A DNA stretch of 19,201 nt from Bacilli bacterium (GTDB taxonomy: Bacteria > Bacillota_I > Bacilli_A > RF39 > UBA660), in contig JAEDJT010000029.1 of NCBI GenBank assembly GCA_016296185.1, positions 1 through 19,201 on the forward strand. Direction: 5' to 3'. Under the pieces are notes generated by a model. It was given only the letters and a program-made list of their open reading frames with translations, was not told where the DNA came from and did not search any database. A program made the translations under genes and the position numbers. Below are positions 12,602-19,201 of the stretch, piece after piece; position 1 is the stretch's first letter; every line of letters starts with the position of its first letter.

Positions 12602-14491
12602 ATGAAAAAAATCTATACATTAATTCTTATTACAATACTAACAATAATTACATATAAATTTATTTCTTTAAGATATATTAATCATAATTATTACTTAGAA
12701 GAATACTTAAAAATTAATAATAAAATAGTATATGGAATATCAAATCCTAGAGGAAGAATCCTAGATAGAAATGGAAAAATACTTGTCGATAATATAGGAA
12801 TAAATACAATTGTATATAGAAATATAAACAAACTGAATCAAGATGAACTATCTAATAAATTAATAAATATAATAGAAAATATAGAACCAGCAACAATAAT
12901 TGAACAACAAAACTATTATATTAACCATAATGATACAAATAGCTTATTAACAACTGAAGAAATAAATAACTATAATAATCGTAAAATATCAGAAGAAAAA
13001 CTAAAAGAAATCATTATAAATAGAATACCATTAGATTATACAGATGATGAAAAAAAACTTATAAAAATATATTCACTATTAAATAGTGGATATTCATATG
13101 ATAATAAAATAATAAAAGAAAACGCCTCTGATAAAGAATGTGCACTAATATCAGAATTAAATATAAAAGATATTTCATGTGAATATAAAACAAATAGAGT
13201 ATATCTATATGATTCAATGAATGCTCTATATGGAACAATAGGTAATATATCAAAAGAAAATAAAGATTATTATTTAGAAAAAGGATATTCACTTGATGAT
13301 CAAGTAGGATTATCATATCTTGAAAAACAATATGATGACTACTTAAAAGGTATAAGAGCTAAATATAAAGTTAATGAAGATAACACATTAACACTAATAG
13401 AACCTTCAAAACAAGGAAATGATATAGTACTTAGTATAGACATAGATTTACAATTAAAAATAAATGAAATAATAAAAAAGAATTTAATATTATCAGATTC
13501 ATTAAATAATACAGAATACTATAATACATCCTATGTCATTGTAAGTGATCCAAATACAGGTGAAATAATCGCTTCTACGGGACTTTCTAAAATAAACGAT
13601 AATTATTACGATGTTACATCAAATATACTTACAGACTCATTCACAGTAGGTTCTATCGTTAAAGGAGCATCACATACAGTTGCATATCAAAATAATTTAA
13701 TAGAATTAAACAAAAAAATAAATGATTCATGTGTAAAACTATATCAAACACCAACAAAATGTTCATATAAAAGATTAGGATATATAGATGATATAGAAGC
13801 ATTAAAAACATCTAGTAACTATTATCAATTTATAAATGCCATAAAACTAACAGGAAAAGATTATAAATACAATATGAAATTAAATGCAACTAAAGAACAT
13901 TTTGATATATATAGAAATACATTTGAACTATTTGGATTAGGATCATCTACTGGTATTGATTTAGAAAATGAATCACTTGGCATTAGAGGTAATAAAATAG
14001 CAGATGATTTATTATTAAATTTATCAATAGGACAATATGATACATACACACCATTACAATTAACAAATTATATTAATACAATAGCTACAAGAGGAAAAAG
14101 ATATAACTTACACTATTTAAAAAGTATCAAAAACAATGATAAAACAATATATGACTATGAGCCGAAGATACTATCAAACATAGAGGATAATTGGTATTTT
14201 GAGCGTATAAATGAAGGATTTAAAGAAGTATTATATAACGGTACTGGAAGAGGATATACAGATGTAAAATACTTACCAGCAGGAAAAACAGGTACATCAG
14301 AAGTAGTATATTCTAAAGATGTAACAACAATTAATCAAACATATATTATGTATGCACCTTATGACAAACCAGAATATACAATAGTGGTAATATCACCAAA
14401 TATATCTTATAATAATGAATATAATAACTATATAGCACCAATAAATCGCTATATTTCTAAAGAAGTAAGTGAAATAATATTTGAAAAATAG
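12602..14491 (+). CDS. Class B penicillin-binding protein (PBP2-like transpeptidase)
   Basis: 629-residue monofunctional DD-transpeptidase. One N-terminal membrane anchor (about 4-24, IYTLILITILTIITYKFISL) leads to a periplasmic-side dimerisation domain starting with the class B signature NPRGRILDRNGKILVDN (48-64). The transpeptidase domain has all three catalytic motifs: Ser351-Ile-Val-Lys354 (FTVGSIVKG), Ser404-Ser-Asn406 (LKTSSNYY) and Lys562-Thr-Gly564 (AGKTGTSE). There are no PASTA repeats. It should cross-link peptidoglycan beside a SEDS glycosyltransferase, which is not in this window. Layout most resembles Firmicute elongation-type PbpA/PBP2, but division or sporulation classes cannot be excluded. 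Cys377 and Cys387 could form an extracellular disulfide. The ATG at 12602 follows GGTGA by 5 nt; an in-frame ATG at 12590 overlaps that site. Confidence 0.93.
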   Translation: MKKIYTLILITILTIITYKFISLRYINHNYYLEEYLKINNKIVYGISNPRGRILDRNGKILVDNIGINTIVYRNINKLNQDELSNKLINIIENIEPATIIEQQNYYINHNDTNSLLTTEEINNYNNRKISEEKLKEIIINRIPLDYTDDEKKLIKIYSLLNSGYSYDNKIIKENASDKECALISELNIKDISCEYKTNRVYLYDSMNALYGTIGNISKENKDYYLEKGYSLDDQVGLSYLEKQYDDYLKGIRAKYKVNEDNTLTLIEPSKQGNDIVLSIDIDLQLKINEIIKKNLILSDSLNNTEYYNTSYVIVSDPNTGEIIASTGLSKINDNYYDVTSNILTDSFTVGSIVKGASHTVAYQNNLIELNKKINDSCVKLYQTPTKCSYKRLGYIDDIEALKTSSNYYQFINAIKLTGKDYKYNMKLNATKEHFDIYRNTFELFGLGSSTGIDLENESLGIRGNKIADDLLLNLSIGQYDTYTPLQLTNYINTIATRGKRYNLHYLKSIKNNDKTIYDYEPKILSNIEDNWYFERINEGFKEVLYNGTGRGYTDVKYLPAGKTGTSEVVYSKDVTTINQTYIMYAPYDKPEYTIVVISPNISYNNEYNNYIAPINRYISKEVSEIIFEK

Positions 14492-14508
14492 AAAATTTAT
14501 GGTATACT
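14481..14508 (+). promoter_or_regulatory. Promoter of rpmG–efp
   Basis: TTGAAA (14481-14486), 16 bp, then TATACT (14503-14508) with a TGG extension at 14500-14502. The -35 is inside the last codons of the PBP gene. No terminator separates the PBP gene from rpmG, so read-through can add to expression. Confidence 0.7.
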
Positions 14509-14538
14509 ATGTAGGAATTCAAAAAGGAGGGCAGTATT

Positions 14539-14703
14539 ATGGCAAAAAATGAAACAAGACCAAATATTACTTTAGTTTGTACAGAATGTAAACATGAAAA
14601 CTATGTTACAGTTAAAAACAAAAAGAATACAACAGAAAAATTAGAATTAAATAAATTTTGTAAATGGTGTAATAAATCAACTGTTCATAGAGAAAAAAAA
14701 TAA
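14539..14703 (+). CDS. rpmG: 50S ribosomal protein L33 (zinc-ribbon form)
   Basis: 54 residues, a full-length bacterial L33, too short for many gene finders. It starts MAKNETRPNITLVCTECKHENYVTVKNKKN and has two CxxC pairs (Cys14/Cys17 and Cys41/Cys44), which hold one zinc ion. This is the zinc-binding C+ paralogue type; Bacilli often keep a cysteine-free copy for zinc-poor conditions, which is not in this window. The Shine-Dalgarno AAAAAGGAGGG (14521-14531) is the strongest in the window, as expected for a ribosomal protein. It has its own promoter and is 19 nt upstream of efp, probably in one transcript. Confidence 0.97.
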   Translation: MAKNETRPNITLVCTECKHENYVTVKNKKNTTEKLELNKFCKWCNKSTVHREKK

Positions 14704-14722
14704 TATATAAGAGGTATATACA

Positions 14723-15292
14723 ATGAATAATAGTTTAATAAATGTTAATGACATAAAAAATGGAATGACTGTTATCCACGATGGAAAATTATGTGTTATT
14801 CAAAGTTTCTTACATGTTAAACCTGGTAAAGGTGCAGCTGTTATGAAAGTTAAAATGAAGAACTTAAGAACAGGAACAATTACTGAAGAAACAATCAACA
14901 GTGATAAAAAAATTGAAAAAGCACACGTAAGTAAGAAAAAAATGGCTTACTTATACAATAGTGGTACAGGATATGTATTCATGGATAATGAAACATATGA
15001 TCAAATTGAAATTGAAGAATCTAAATTAGAAGACGAAAAGAAATTCTTAAAAGAAAATATGGAAGTTCAAATCGATTTCTATGAAGGTGATATCATTGGT
15101 GTAACATTACCAGAAAAAGTTGAATATGTAGTAACTGAAACTACTGAAGCTGTTAAAGGTAATACAACTAATAATGCCCAAAAAGATGCTACATTAGAAA
15201 ATGGTTATGTAGTAAAAGTTCCATTATTTATCAATCAAGGTGAAACAATTATCGTTTCAACATTAGATGGAAAATATTCAAGTAGAGCTTAA
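14723..15292 (+). CDS. efp: Elongation factor P
   Basis: 189 residues, the usual length for EF-P, which binds between the P and E sites and rescues ribosomes stalled on proline runs. Three beta-barrel domains are recognisable: domain I (1-65) with NVNDIKNGMTVIHDGKLCVIQSFLHVKPGKGAAVMKVKMKNLRTG, domain II with AYLYNSGTGYVFMDNETYDQIEI, and domain III with TLENGYVVKVPLFINQGETIIVSTLDGKYSSRA. The tip residue is Lys36 in the PGKG loop, the type modified by 5-aminopentanol in Bacillus or by beta-lysine in others, not by rhamnose. No modification enzyme is in the window. GAGGT (14711-14715) precedes the ATG by 7 nt. The stop lies in the loop of its own terminator. Confidence 0.97.
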   Translation: MNNSLINVNDIKNGMTVIHDGKLCVIQSFLHVKPGKGAAVMKVKMKNLRTGTITEETINSDKKIEKAHVSKKKMAYLYNSGTGYVFMDNETYDQIEIEESKLEDEKKFLKENMEVQIDFYEGDIIGVTLPEKVEYVVTETTEAVKGNTTNNAQKDATLENGYVVKVPLFINQGETIIVSTLDGKYSSRA

Positions 15293-15307
15293 TGCTTTAC
15301 TTTTTTT
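15280..15307 (+). terminator. efp terminator with the stop codon in the loop
   Basis: AAGTAGAGC (15280-15288) pairs with GCTTTACTT (15294-15302) with one G-T wobble, then Ts to 15307. The TAA stop (15290-15292) is in the 5-nt loop. Confidence 0.8.
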
Positions 15308-15308
15308 G

Positions 15309-15317
15309 TGCTAAAAT
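15309..15317 (+). promoter_or_regulatory. Extended -10 promoter for the 59-residue gene
   Basis: TGCTAAAAT starts two bases after the efp terminator U-tract, with no clear -35. The predicted start (about 15324) coincides with AGGTGA, giving a leader of about 10 nt. Confidence 0.55.
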
Positions 15318-15333
15318 TAATTTAGGTGATTAT

Positions 15334-15513
15334 ATGATAGAAAAAATTAATAAAGCTAAATCATTATCAGAACTGTTAAAAATAGTAAAAGAATCAGAAA
15401 AATTTACATTTATGCAAAAACAAGAAATATATAATAATTTAAAATATGGAAGTGAAGAGTATATAAATAAATTTAAAAAAGAAATAATCGAACTATATAA
15501 ACAAAATATATAG
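15334..15513 (+). CDS. Small helical protein of unknown function
   Basis: 59 residues, not recognised: MIEKINKAKSLSELLKIVKE at the start, then a Lys/Glu/Tyr-rich helical remainder ending IIELYKQNI. There are no cysteines, no membrane segment, and a nearly balanced charge. AGGTGA (15324-15329) lies 4 nt before the ATG at 15334, which decides the start. An earlier ATG at 15292 would run through the efp terminator and the -10. Its own promoter and a perfect 10-bp terminator that overlaps the stop codon argue that it is a real gene. It could be a regulatory or adaptor peptide, but nothing in the sequence points to a partner. Confidence 0.75.
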   Translation: MIEKINKAKSLSELLKIVKESEKFTFMQKQEIYNNLKYGSEEYINKFKKEIIELYKQNI

Positions 15514-15523
15514 TTCTTTTTTT
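15490..15523 (+). terminator. Terminator overlapping the end of the 59-residue gene
   Basis: GAACTATATA (15490-15499) pairs perfectly with TATATAGTTC (15507-15516), then Ts to 15523. The TAG stop (15511-15513) is in the 3' arm. Confidence 0.9.
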
Positions 15524-15588
15524 ATAAAAAAAGTGTAAAAGAAGTCCATAATATCTTAACAAAAACATGTAAATATAATAAAATAAAG

Positions 15589-15617
15589 TTGTATATATAT
15601 CTTTATGTACATAAGAT
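15589..15617 (+). promoter_or_regulatory. Tentative promoter upstream of the alpha/beta hydrolase
   Basis: TTGTAT (15589-15594), 17 bp, TAAGAT (15612-15617), which would give a short leader with AAGGTGA (15623-15629). An alternative is TATAAT at 15574-15579 with no good -35. Bases 15524-15633 hold no other gene that I can see. Confidence 0.4.
15603..15614. repeat. Perfect 12-bp palindrome upstream of the hydrolase operon
   Basis: TTATGTACATAA reads the same on both strands and overlaps the tentative -10 at 15612-15617. It could be an operator for a dimeric regulator, but short AT-rich palindromes also arise by chance. Confidence 0.35.
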
Positions 15618-15633
15618 TTAACAAGGTGATAGT

Positions 15634-16362
15634 ATGTTTAAATATCGTGATATTAATATTAATTATAAAGATTATGGAAAAAAAGATGGTAATGCAATAG
15701 TATACTTACATGGTTGGGGACAAAATATAGAGATGATGGAACCAATAGCAAACCCATTAGAAAAAAGTAATCGCCTTATAATTTTAGATTTACCAGGATT
15801 TGGTGCATCAGAAGAACCAAAAGAAGTATGGAGTATAGAAGACTATGCTGATATGGTTCATGAATTACTAAAAGAATTAAATGTAGAAAAACCAAATATG
15901 ATAGGACACTCATTTGGTGGAAAAATAACACTAATGTATGCTTCAAAATATGAAGTAAATAGAATTATCTTATTAGCAAGTCCGTATAAAAAAAGTACAA
16001 AAAAGCCATCACTAAAAGTTAGAATCTTAAAGAAAATGAAGAATATCCCAGGTCTTGGCGGAATAGCAGAAAAAATAAAAAGTAAAATGGGATCAACTGA
16101 TTATAAAAATGCATCTCCTACAATGAGAAATATATTAGTTAAACATGTCAATACAGATATCGTTGAAGATATAAAAAAAATTACATGTCCTTCATTTATT
16201 ATTTGGGGAGATAAAGATGATGCAGTACCAGTAAGTGATGCATATGATTTAGAAAAAATAATAAAAGATAGTGGTTTAACAATCTACGAAGGATGTACAC
16301 ACTATGCTTATTTAGAAAGACTAGATAAAACAAATGCAATTATAGCAAGCTTTATGAAGTAA
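15634..16362 (+). CDS. Alpha/beta-hydrolase fold protein
   Basis: 242 residues, a complete single-domain hydrolase. The oxyanion-hole motif LHGWGQN (25-31), nucleophile elbow GHSFGG with Ser93, acid Asp195 in WGDKDDAVP and catalytic His223 in CTHYAYLE are all present, as is DLPGFGASEEP (52-62). A Lys-rich cap segment (about 118-152) lies between the nucleophile and the acid. No signal peptide is seen, so it is cytoplasmic. The substrate cannot be told from sequence; esterases, lipases and C-C hydrolases share this signature. AAGGTGA precedes the ATG by 4 nt. It is followed after 12 nt by the MurF-type gene and then ddl, so a link to cell-envelope precursors is a reasonable inference from operon structure only. 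Confidence 0.88.
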   Translation: MFKYRDININYKDYGKKDGNAIVYLHGWGQNIEMMEPIANPLEKSNRLIILDLPGFGASEEPKEVWSIEDYADMVHELLKELNVEKPNMIGHSFGGKITLMYASKYEVNRIILLASPYKKSTKKPSLKVRILKKMKNIPGLGGIAEKIKSKMGSTDYKNASPTMRNILVKHVNTDIVEDIKKITCPSFIIWGDKDDAVPVSDAYDLEKIIKDSGLTIYEGCTHYAYLERLDKTNAIIASFMK

Positions 16363-16374
16363 GGAAGTGAAACA

Positions 16375-17976
16375 ATGACAATAATATTCTTAATATGTGT
16401 GATAATATATTTCTTTCATAACGAAATAACAAGTACAAGATCACTACACATGTTACAACAAAATAGATATAACAGAGGTTATAGATACATAAAATGGATT
16501 ATAAGAAATTTTAAAGAAAACTTCATAAATCTTAATTTATTATTCCTAGTATTTATAGCGTTACAATATACAGAGAATTTAAAAACAATAAGCCCATATA
16601 TATTTATTATCGTATATTTATTCCTAACATTTAAATTTATTGTTGAAAGAAAAAATGAATATAACAAACTACCATTAAAATATACATCACGTATAAAACG
16701 TATAATGGTTACTAGTTCAATACTATATTTATTACCAGTATTCTTTATAGGAATTAGTTTTGATGAAGAATATATGAGTAATTACTTCTTAGTATTAGGA
16801 CTAATATCATATTTAAATCTATTTGTAATATTGTTAGCTAACTTCTTGAATAGACCAGTTGAAAAACTAGTAGGAGAATTTTTTAAACAAAAAGCTTTAA
16901 CAAAATTAAATAGTATGACAAATATGGATGTAATTGGTATTACAGGTAGTTATGGTAAAACAAGTACAAAGAATGTAGTTAATGATATATTAAATATAAA
17001 ATACAATGTATACAAAACACCAGCTAATTACAATACACCATTTGGATTAATGATTACTATTAATCAATTCTTAGATAAGTATAATGATTACTTTATTGCT
17101 GAAATGGGAGCTTGCAAAGTTGGAGAAATAAAAGAACTATGTGATTTAGTTCATCCAAAATATGGGATATTAACTAGAGTAGGACTAGCTCATCTAGAAA
17201 CATTTGGTTCTGAAGAAAATATCCAAAAAACTAAATTTGAACTTATAGAAAGTTTACCAAGTGATGGATTAGGAATTCTAAATGGTGATGATGAAAAACA
17301 ATTATCATATAAAATTAAAAACGATGTAAAAGTAAAATGGATAGGTATTGATAATAAAAAAGTAGATACATATGCTAAAGATTTAGAATTAACTCATAAA
17401 GGAACAAAATTTAATGTTGTATTTAAAGATGAAGATAAAGAATATTCATTCGAAACTAAACTATTAGGTAGAAATAATATATATAATATTTTAGCAGGTA
17501 TAACATTAGGTAAAGAATTAGGTATATCAATAAAAGATTTACAAAAAGCTGTTAAAACAGTAAAACCAGTAGAACATAGACTATCAATGACAAAATACTA
17601 TGATATAAATATTATTGATGATGCTTATAATTCAAATCCAATGGGATGTAAAATGGCTTTAGAAGTACTTAAAATGATGCCAGGAAAACATATAATAGTA
17701 ACTCCAGGTATGATTGAAGTAGGTGCTAAAGAAGATGAAGTTAATAAAGAATTTGGTCGTCAAATTGCATCATCAGCAGATGAAGTAATATTAATTGGTG
17801 AAGAAAAAACAAAACCAATATATGAAGGATTAAAAGAGAAAAAGTTCAGTGAAAAACATATACATGTATTAAATGATGTTCTAGAAGCATTTCCACTAAT
17901 GATGGAATTAAAAGATGGAGAAACATATGCATTACTAGAAAATGATTTACCAGATTCATTTAATGAAAAGAAATAA
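16375..17976 (+). CDS. murF: Membrane-embedded MurF-type Mur ligase (UDP-MurNAc-tripeptide–D-Ala-D-Ala ligase)
   Basis: 533 residues. Residues 1-160 are a membrane domain with about five helices (near 2-14, 52-64, 72-90, 109-127, 137-157) and a basic loop LHMLQQNRYNRGYRYIKWI after the first. This replaces the usual N-terminal MurF domain that binds the UDP-sugar peptide. From about 184 on it is a Mur ligase: P-loop GITGSYGKTSTKN (Lys195), EMGACKVGEI, LTRVGLAHLETFGS, the carbamylated-lysine-type segment QKTKFELIE, NGDDE, and HRLSMTKYYDINIIDDAYNSNPMGCKMAL with the MurF hallmark DDxYNxNP. The C-terminal domain has TPGMIEVG and FGRQIASSADEVILIG. It should add D-Ala-D-Ala to the peptidoglycan stem peptide, and ddl lies 14 nt downstream. 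Similar membrane MurF-like proteins occur in Clostridia, but their exact substrate is less settled than for soluble MurF. GGAAGTGA precedes the ATG. Confidence 0.88.
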   Translation: MTIIFLICVIIYFFHNEITSTRSLHMLQQNRYNRGYRYIKWIIRNFKENFINLNLLFLVFIALQYTENLKTISPYIFIIVYLFLTFKFIVERKNEYNKLPLKYTSRIKRIMVTSSILYLLPVFFIGISFDEEYMSNYFLVLGLISYLNLFVILLANFLNRPVEKLVGEFFKQKALTKLNSMTNMDVIGITGSYGKTSTKNVVNDILNIKYNVYKTPANYNTPFGLMITINQFLDKYNDYFIAEMGACKVGEIKELCDLVHPKYGILTRVGLAHLETFGSEENIQKTKFELIESLPSDGLGILNGDDEKQLSYKIKNDVKVKWIGIDNKKVDTYAKDLELTHKGTKFNVVFKDEDKEYSFETKLLGRNNIYNILAGITLGKELGISIKDLQKAVKTVKPVEHRLSMTKYYDINIIDDAYNSNPMGCKMALEVLKMMPGKHIIVTPGMIEVGAKEDEVNKEFGRQIASSADEVILIGEEKTKPIYEGLKEKKFSEKHIHVLNDVLEAFPLMMELKDGETYALLENDLPDSFNEKK

Positions 17977-17990
17977 AGGAGATAATAAAT

Positions 17991-19196
17991 ATGATTAAAA
18001 TAGGTGTAATATTCGGAGGAGAATCAGTTGAACATGAAGTAAGTATTATTACTGCTGTTCAAGCAATCTCTTTCTTAGATAAAAAGAAATATCAAGCAGT
18101 TCCAATTTATATTGGAAAAGATAGAAATATGTATACAGGAGAAATGCTAACTGATATGGCTTCATATAAAGATTTAACATTAATTCCAACAATTGCTAAA
18201 GAAGTAACATTAACAAAAAAAGATGATAAATTCATTTTACAAGCAAAAAGAGGACTATTAAATAAAATAGTAGACACTATTGATGTAGCATTCCCTATAG
18301 TACATGGAAAAGGTGTAGAAGATGGATCATTATCTGGATTAATTGAATCATTAGGCATCCCATATGTAGGTCCTTCAATGTTAGGTGCATCAATAGGACA
18401 AGATAAAGTAGTTCAAAAACAAGTTATGTCAGCTTGTGGAATTCCAATTGTAGATTACACTTGGTTCTATGATAATGAATACTTAGAAGATGAAGAAAAA
18501 ATCTTAAAAGATATCAAAAAAGTAGGTTACCCATGTATTGTAAAACCAGCAAGATTAGGATCATCAGTTGGTATTACAGTAGCTCATAATGAAGAAGAAA
18601 TTAAAACATCAATCGAAGAAGCAATTCAATATGATGAAAAAATTGTTGTAGAAGCAATGGTTAAAAACTTAATCGAAGTTGATTGTGCTGTAGTAGGAAA
18701 TCATAAAGAAATGGAATGTTCTCTAATTGGAGAAATGTTAACAGATAATGACTTCTTAACTTTTGAAGATAAATACCTAGGATCATCTGGTGGAAAAACT
18801 GGTGCTAAATCAGGTGGAGCAAAATCAGGTGGATGTATAACAACAGGTGGATTTAAAATACCAGCTGAATTAGATAAAGAAATAGAAGAACAAGTATATA
18901 AATATTCTAAAGAAGCATTCAGATGCTTAAACTTAAGTGGAGTTACAAGATTTGACTTCTTAGTAGATGCTAAAGCTAAAAAAGCGTATGTTAACGAACC
19001 AAATACTATTCCAGGTTGCTTAGCATTCTTCTTCTATTCTCCAAAAGGAAAAAATTATACAAAATTATTAGATGAAATGATAACAACTGCTATCAAAGAA
19101 TACAAAGACGATAAAAAGAAAGTAACAAGCTTTGATTCAAATGTACTAAGTACATATGATGGTAAAGGTGGATCAAAAAATAAAATACAAGGATAA
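17991..19196 (+). CDS. ddl: D-alanine–D-alanine ligase
   Basis: 401-residue ATP-grasp enzyme making D-Ala-D-Ala for the MurF-type ligase encoded just upstream. Seen in order: GVIFGGESVEHEVS (5-18), FPIVHGKGVEDGSLSGLIESLGIPYVGP (101-128), KPARLGSSVGI (185-195), the omega loop EDKY with Tyr262, and the metal-binding VTRFDFLVDA…YVNEPNTIPG (318-342). Tyr262, rather than Phe, is the D-Ala-D-Ala type, not the vancomycin-resistance D-lactate type. The omega loop is expanded by a Gly/Lys/Ser-rich insert (about 264-287) containing two tandem GAKSG units. A C-terminal extension (about 378-401) has SFDSNVLSTYDGKGGSK. The usual length is 310-370, so both add-ons explain the excess. AAAGGAGAT precedes the ATG and the gap from murF is 14 nt. 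No terminator is visible before the window ends. Confidence 0.95.
   Translation: MIKIGVIFGGESVEHEVSIITAVQAISFLDKKKYQAVPIYIGKDRNMYTGEMLTDMASYKDLTLIPTIAKEVTLTKKDDKFILQAKRGLLNKIVDTIDVAFPIVHGKGVEDGSLSGLIESLGIPYVGPSMLGASIGQDKVVQKQVMSACGIPIVDYTWFYDNEYLEDEEKILKDIKKVGYPCIVKPARLGSSVGITVAHNEEEIKTSIEEAIQYDEKIVVEAMVKNLIEVDCAVVGNHKEMECSLIGEMLTDNDFLTFEDKYLGSSGGKTGAKSGGAKSGGCITTGGFKIPAELDKEIEEQVYKYSKEAFRCLNLSGVTRFDFLVDAKAKKAYVNEPNTIPGCLAFFFYSPKGKNYTKLLDEMITTAIKEYKDDKKKVTSFDSNVLSTYDGKGGSKNKIQG
18801..18830 (+). repeat. In-frame tandem 15-bp repeat in the ddl omega-loop insert
   Basis: GGTGCTAAATCAGGT (18801-18815) is followed by GGAGCAAAATCAGGT (18816-18830), both encoding GAKSG and differing only at two synonymous third positions. 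It looks like a small tandem duplication that has since been held at the protein level. Confidence 0.7.
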
Positions 19197-19201
19197 GTAA
19201 T

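Noticed and set aside
15292..15333. Longer version of the 59-residue protein starting at 15292
   Set aside because: It would translate the efp terminator and the extended -10; AGGTGA sits correctly before ATG 15334.
15524..15633. Riboswitch or small RNA gene upstream of the hydrolase
   Set aside because: The 110-bp gap is almost pure A/T with one short palindrome and no GC-containing conserved helices or terminator, so it cannot be supported.
17991..19196. Vancomycin-resistance type D-Ala-D-Lac ligase
   Set aside because: The omega-loop EDKY keeps the Tyr (262) typical of D-Ala-D-Ala ligases, and no vanH/vanX-like gene is nearby.
1..19201. Mycoplasma-type code (TGA read as Trp)
   Set aside because: TGA ends the gene at 5573-5575 at the expected place and Trp is encoded by TGG throughout.
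1..19201. Mobile elements, CRISPR arrays, tRNA or rRNA genes
   Set aside because: I saw no transposase, integrase, spaced direct repeats, CCA-ending cloverleaf or conserved rRNA segments; the gene content is ordinary chromosome.

Overview
This is a very AT-rich, gene-dense stretch of chromosome from a low-GC Firmicute, most likely in the Bacilli and possibly in a reduced gut lineage near Erysipelotrichales/RF39. The case rests on Bacillus-type gene neighbourhoods (lexA–tkt–sirA–yneF, ylbD–ylbE, nfo–yqfT, parE–parC), purine-rich Shine-Dalgarno sites of AGGTGA/GGAGG type, and TGA used as a stop with TGG for Trp, so this is not the Mycoplasma code. Nothing here looks like a plasmid, phage or insertion sequence. 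I saw no rRNA, tRNA or CRISPR array.

Layout. 1-144: tail of an unidentified gene, converging on lexA. 180-1076: SOS control region, with lexA leftward and a 50-residue membrane protein rightward. Two LexA-box-like sites sit on two well-formed promoters between them. 1150-5051: ugtP-like glycolipid glucosyltransferase, transketolase, a SirA-like protein and YneF, a remodelled version of the Bacillus lexA–yneF locus. 5126-10110: an unknown single-pass membrane protein followed by topoisomerase IV (parE, parC). 10155-11302: YlbD-like and YlbE-like small proteins and an orphan prepilin. 11343-12539: endonuclease IV converging on a DUF2624-like gene. 12602-15513: a class B penicillin-binding protein, ribosomal protein L33, elongation factor P and a small unknown protein. 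15634-19196: alpha/beta hydrolase, membrane-embedded MurF-type ligase and D-Ala-D-Ala ligase.

How the genes work together. The last three genes and the PBP make and cross-link the D-Ala-D-Ala end of peptidoglycan. ugtP makes membrane glycolipid. parE/parC separate replicated chromosomes. lexA, nfo and the small SOS protein handle DNA damage. By homology or position, the first 5 kb groups candidate cell-cycle brakes: the SOS small protein (division), UgtP (division, in Bacillus) and SirA-like (initiation, in Bacillus).

The control architecture is distinctive. Intrinsic terminators overlap stop codons, often with the stop in the hairpin loop. Extended -10 promoters (TGnTAnAAT) often follow directly after the terminator U-tract. 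Predicted leaders are only about 10-20 nt, with the Shine-Dalgarno at or near the 5' end. The most interesting candidates are the LexA-controlled 50-residue membrane protein, the SirA-like protein, the hairpin holding both a -10 and the next gene's Shine-Dalgarno at 10112-10154, and the membrane-fused MurF.
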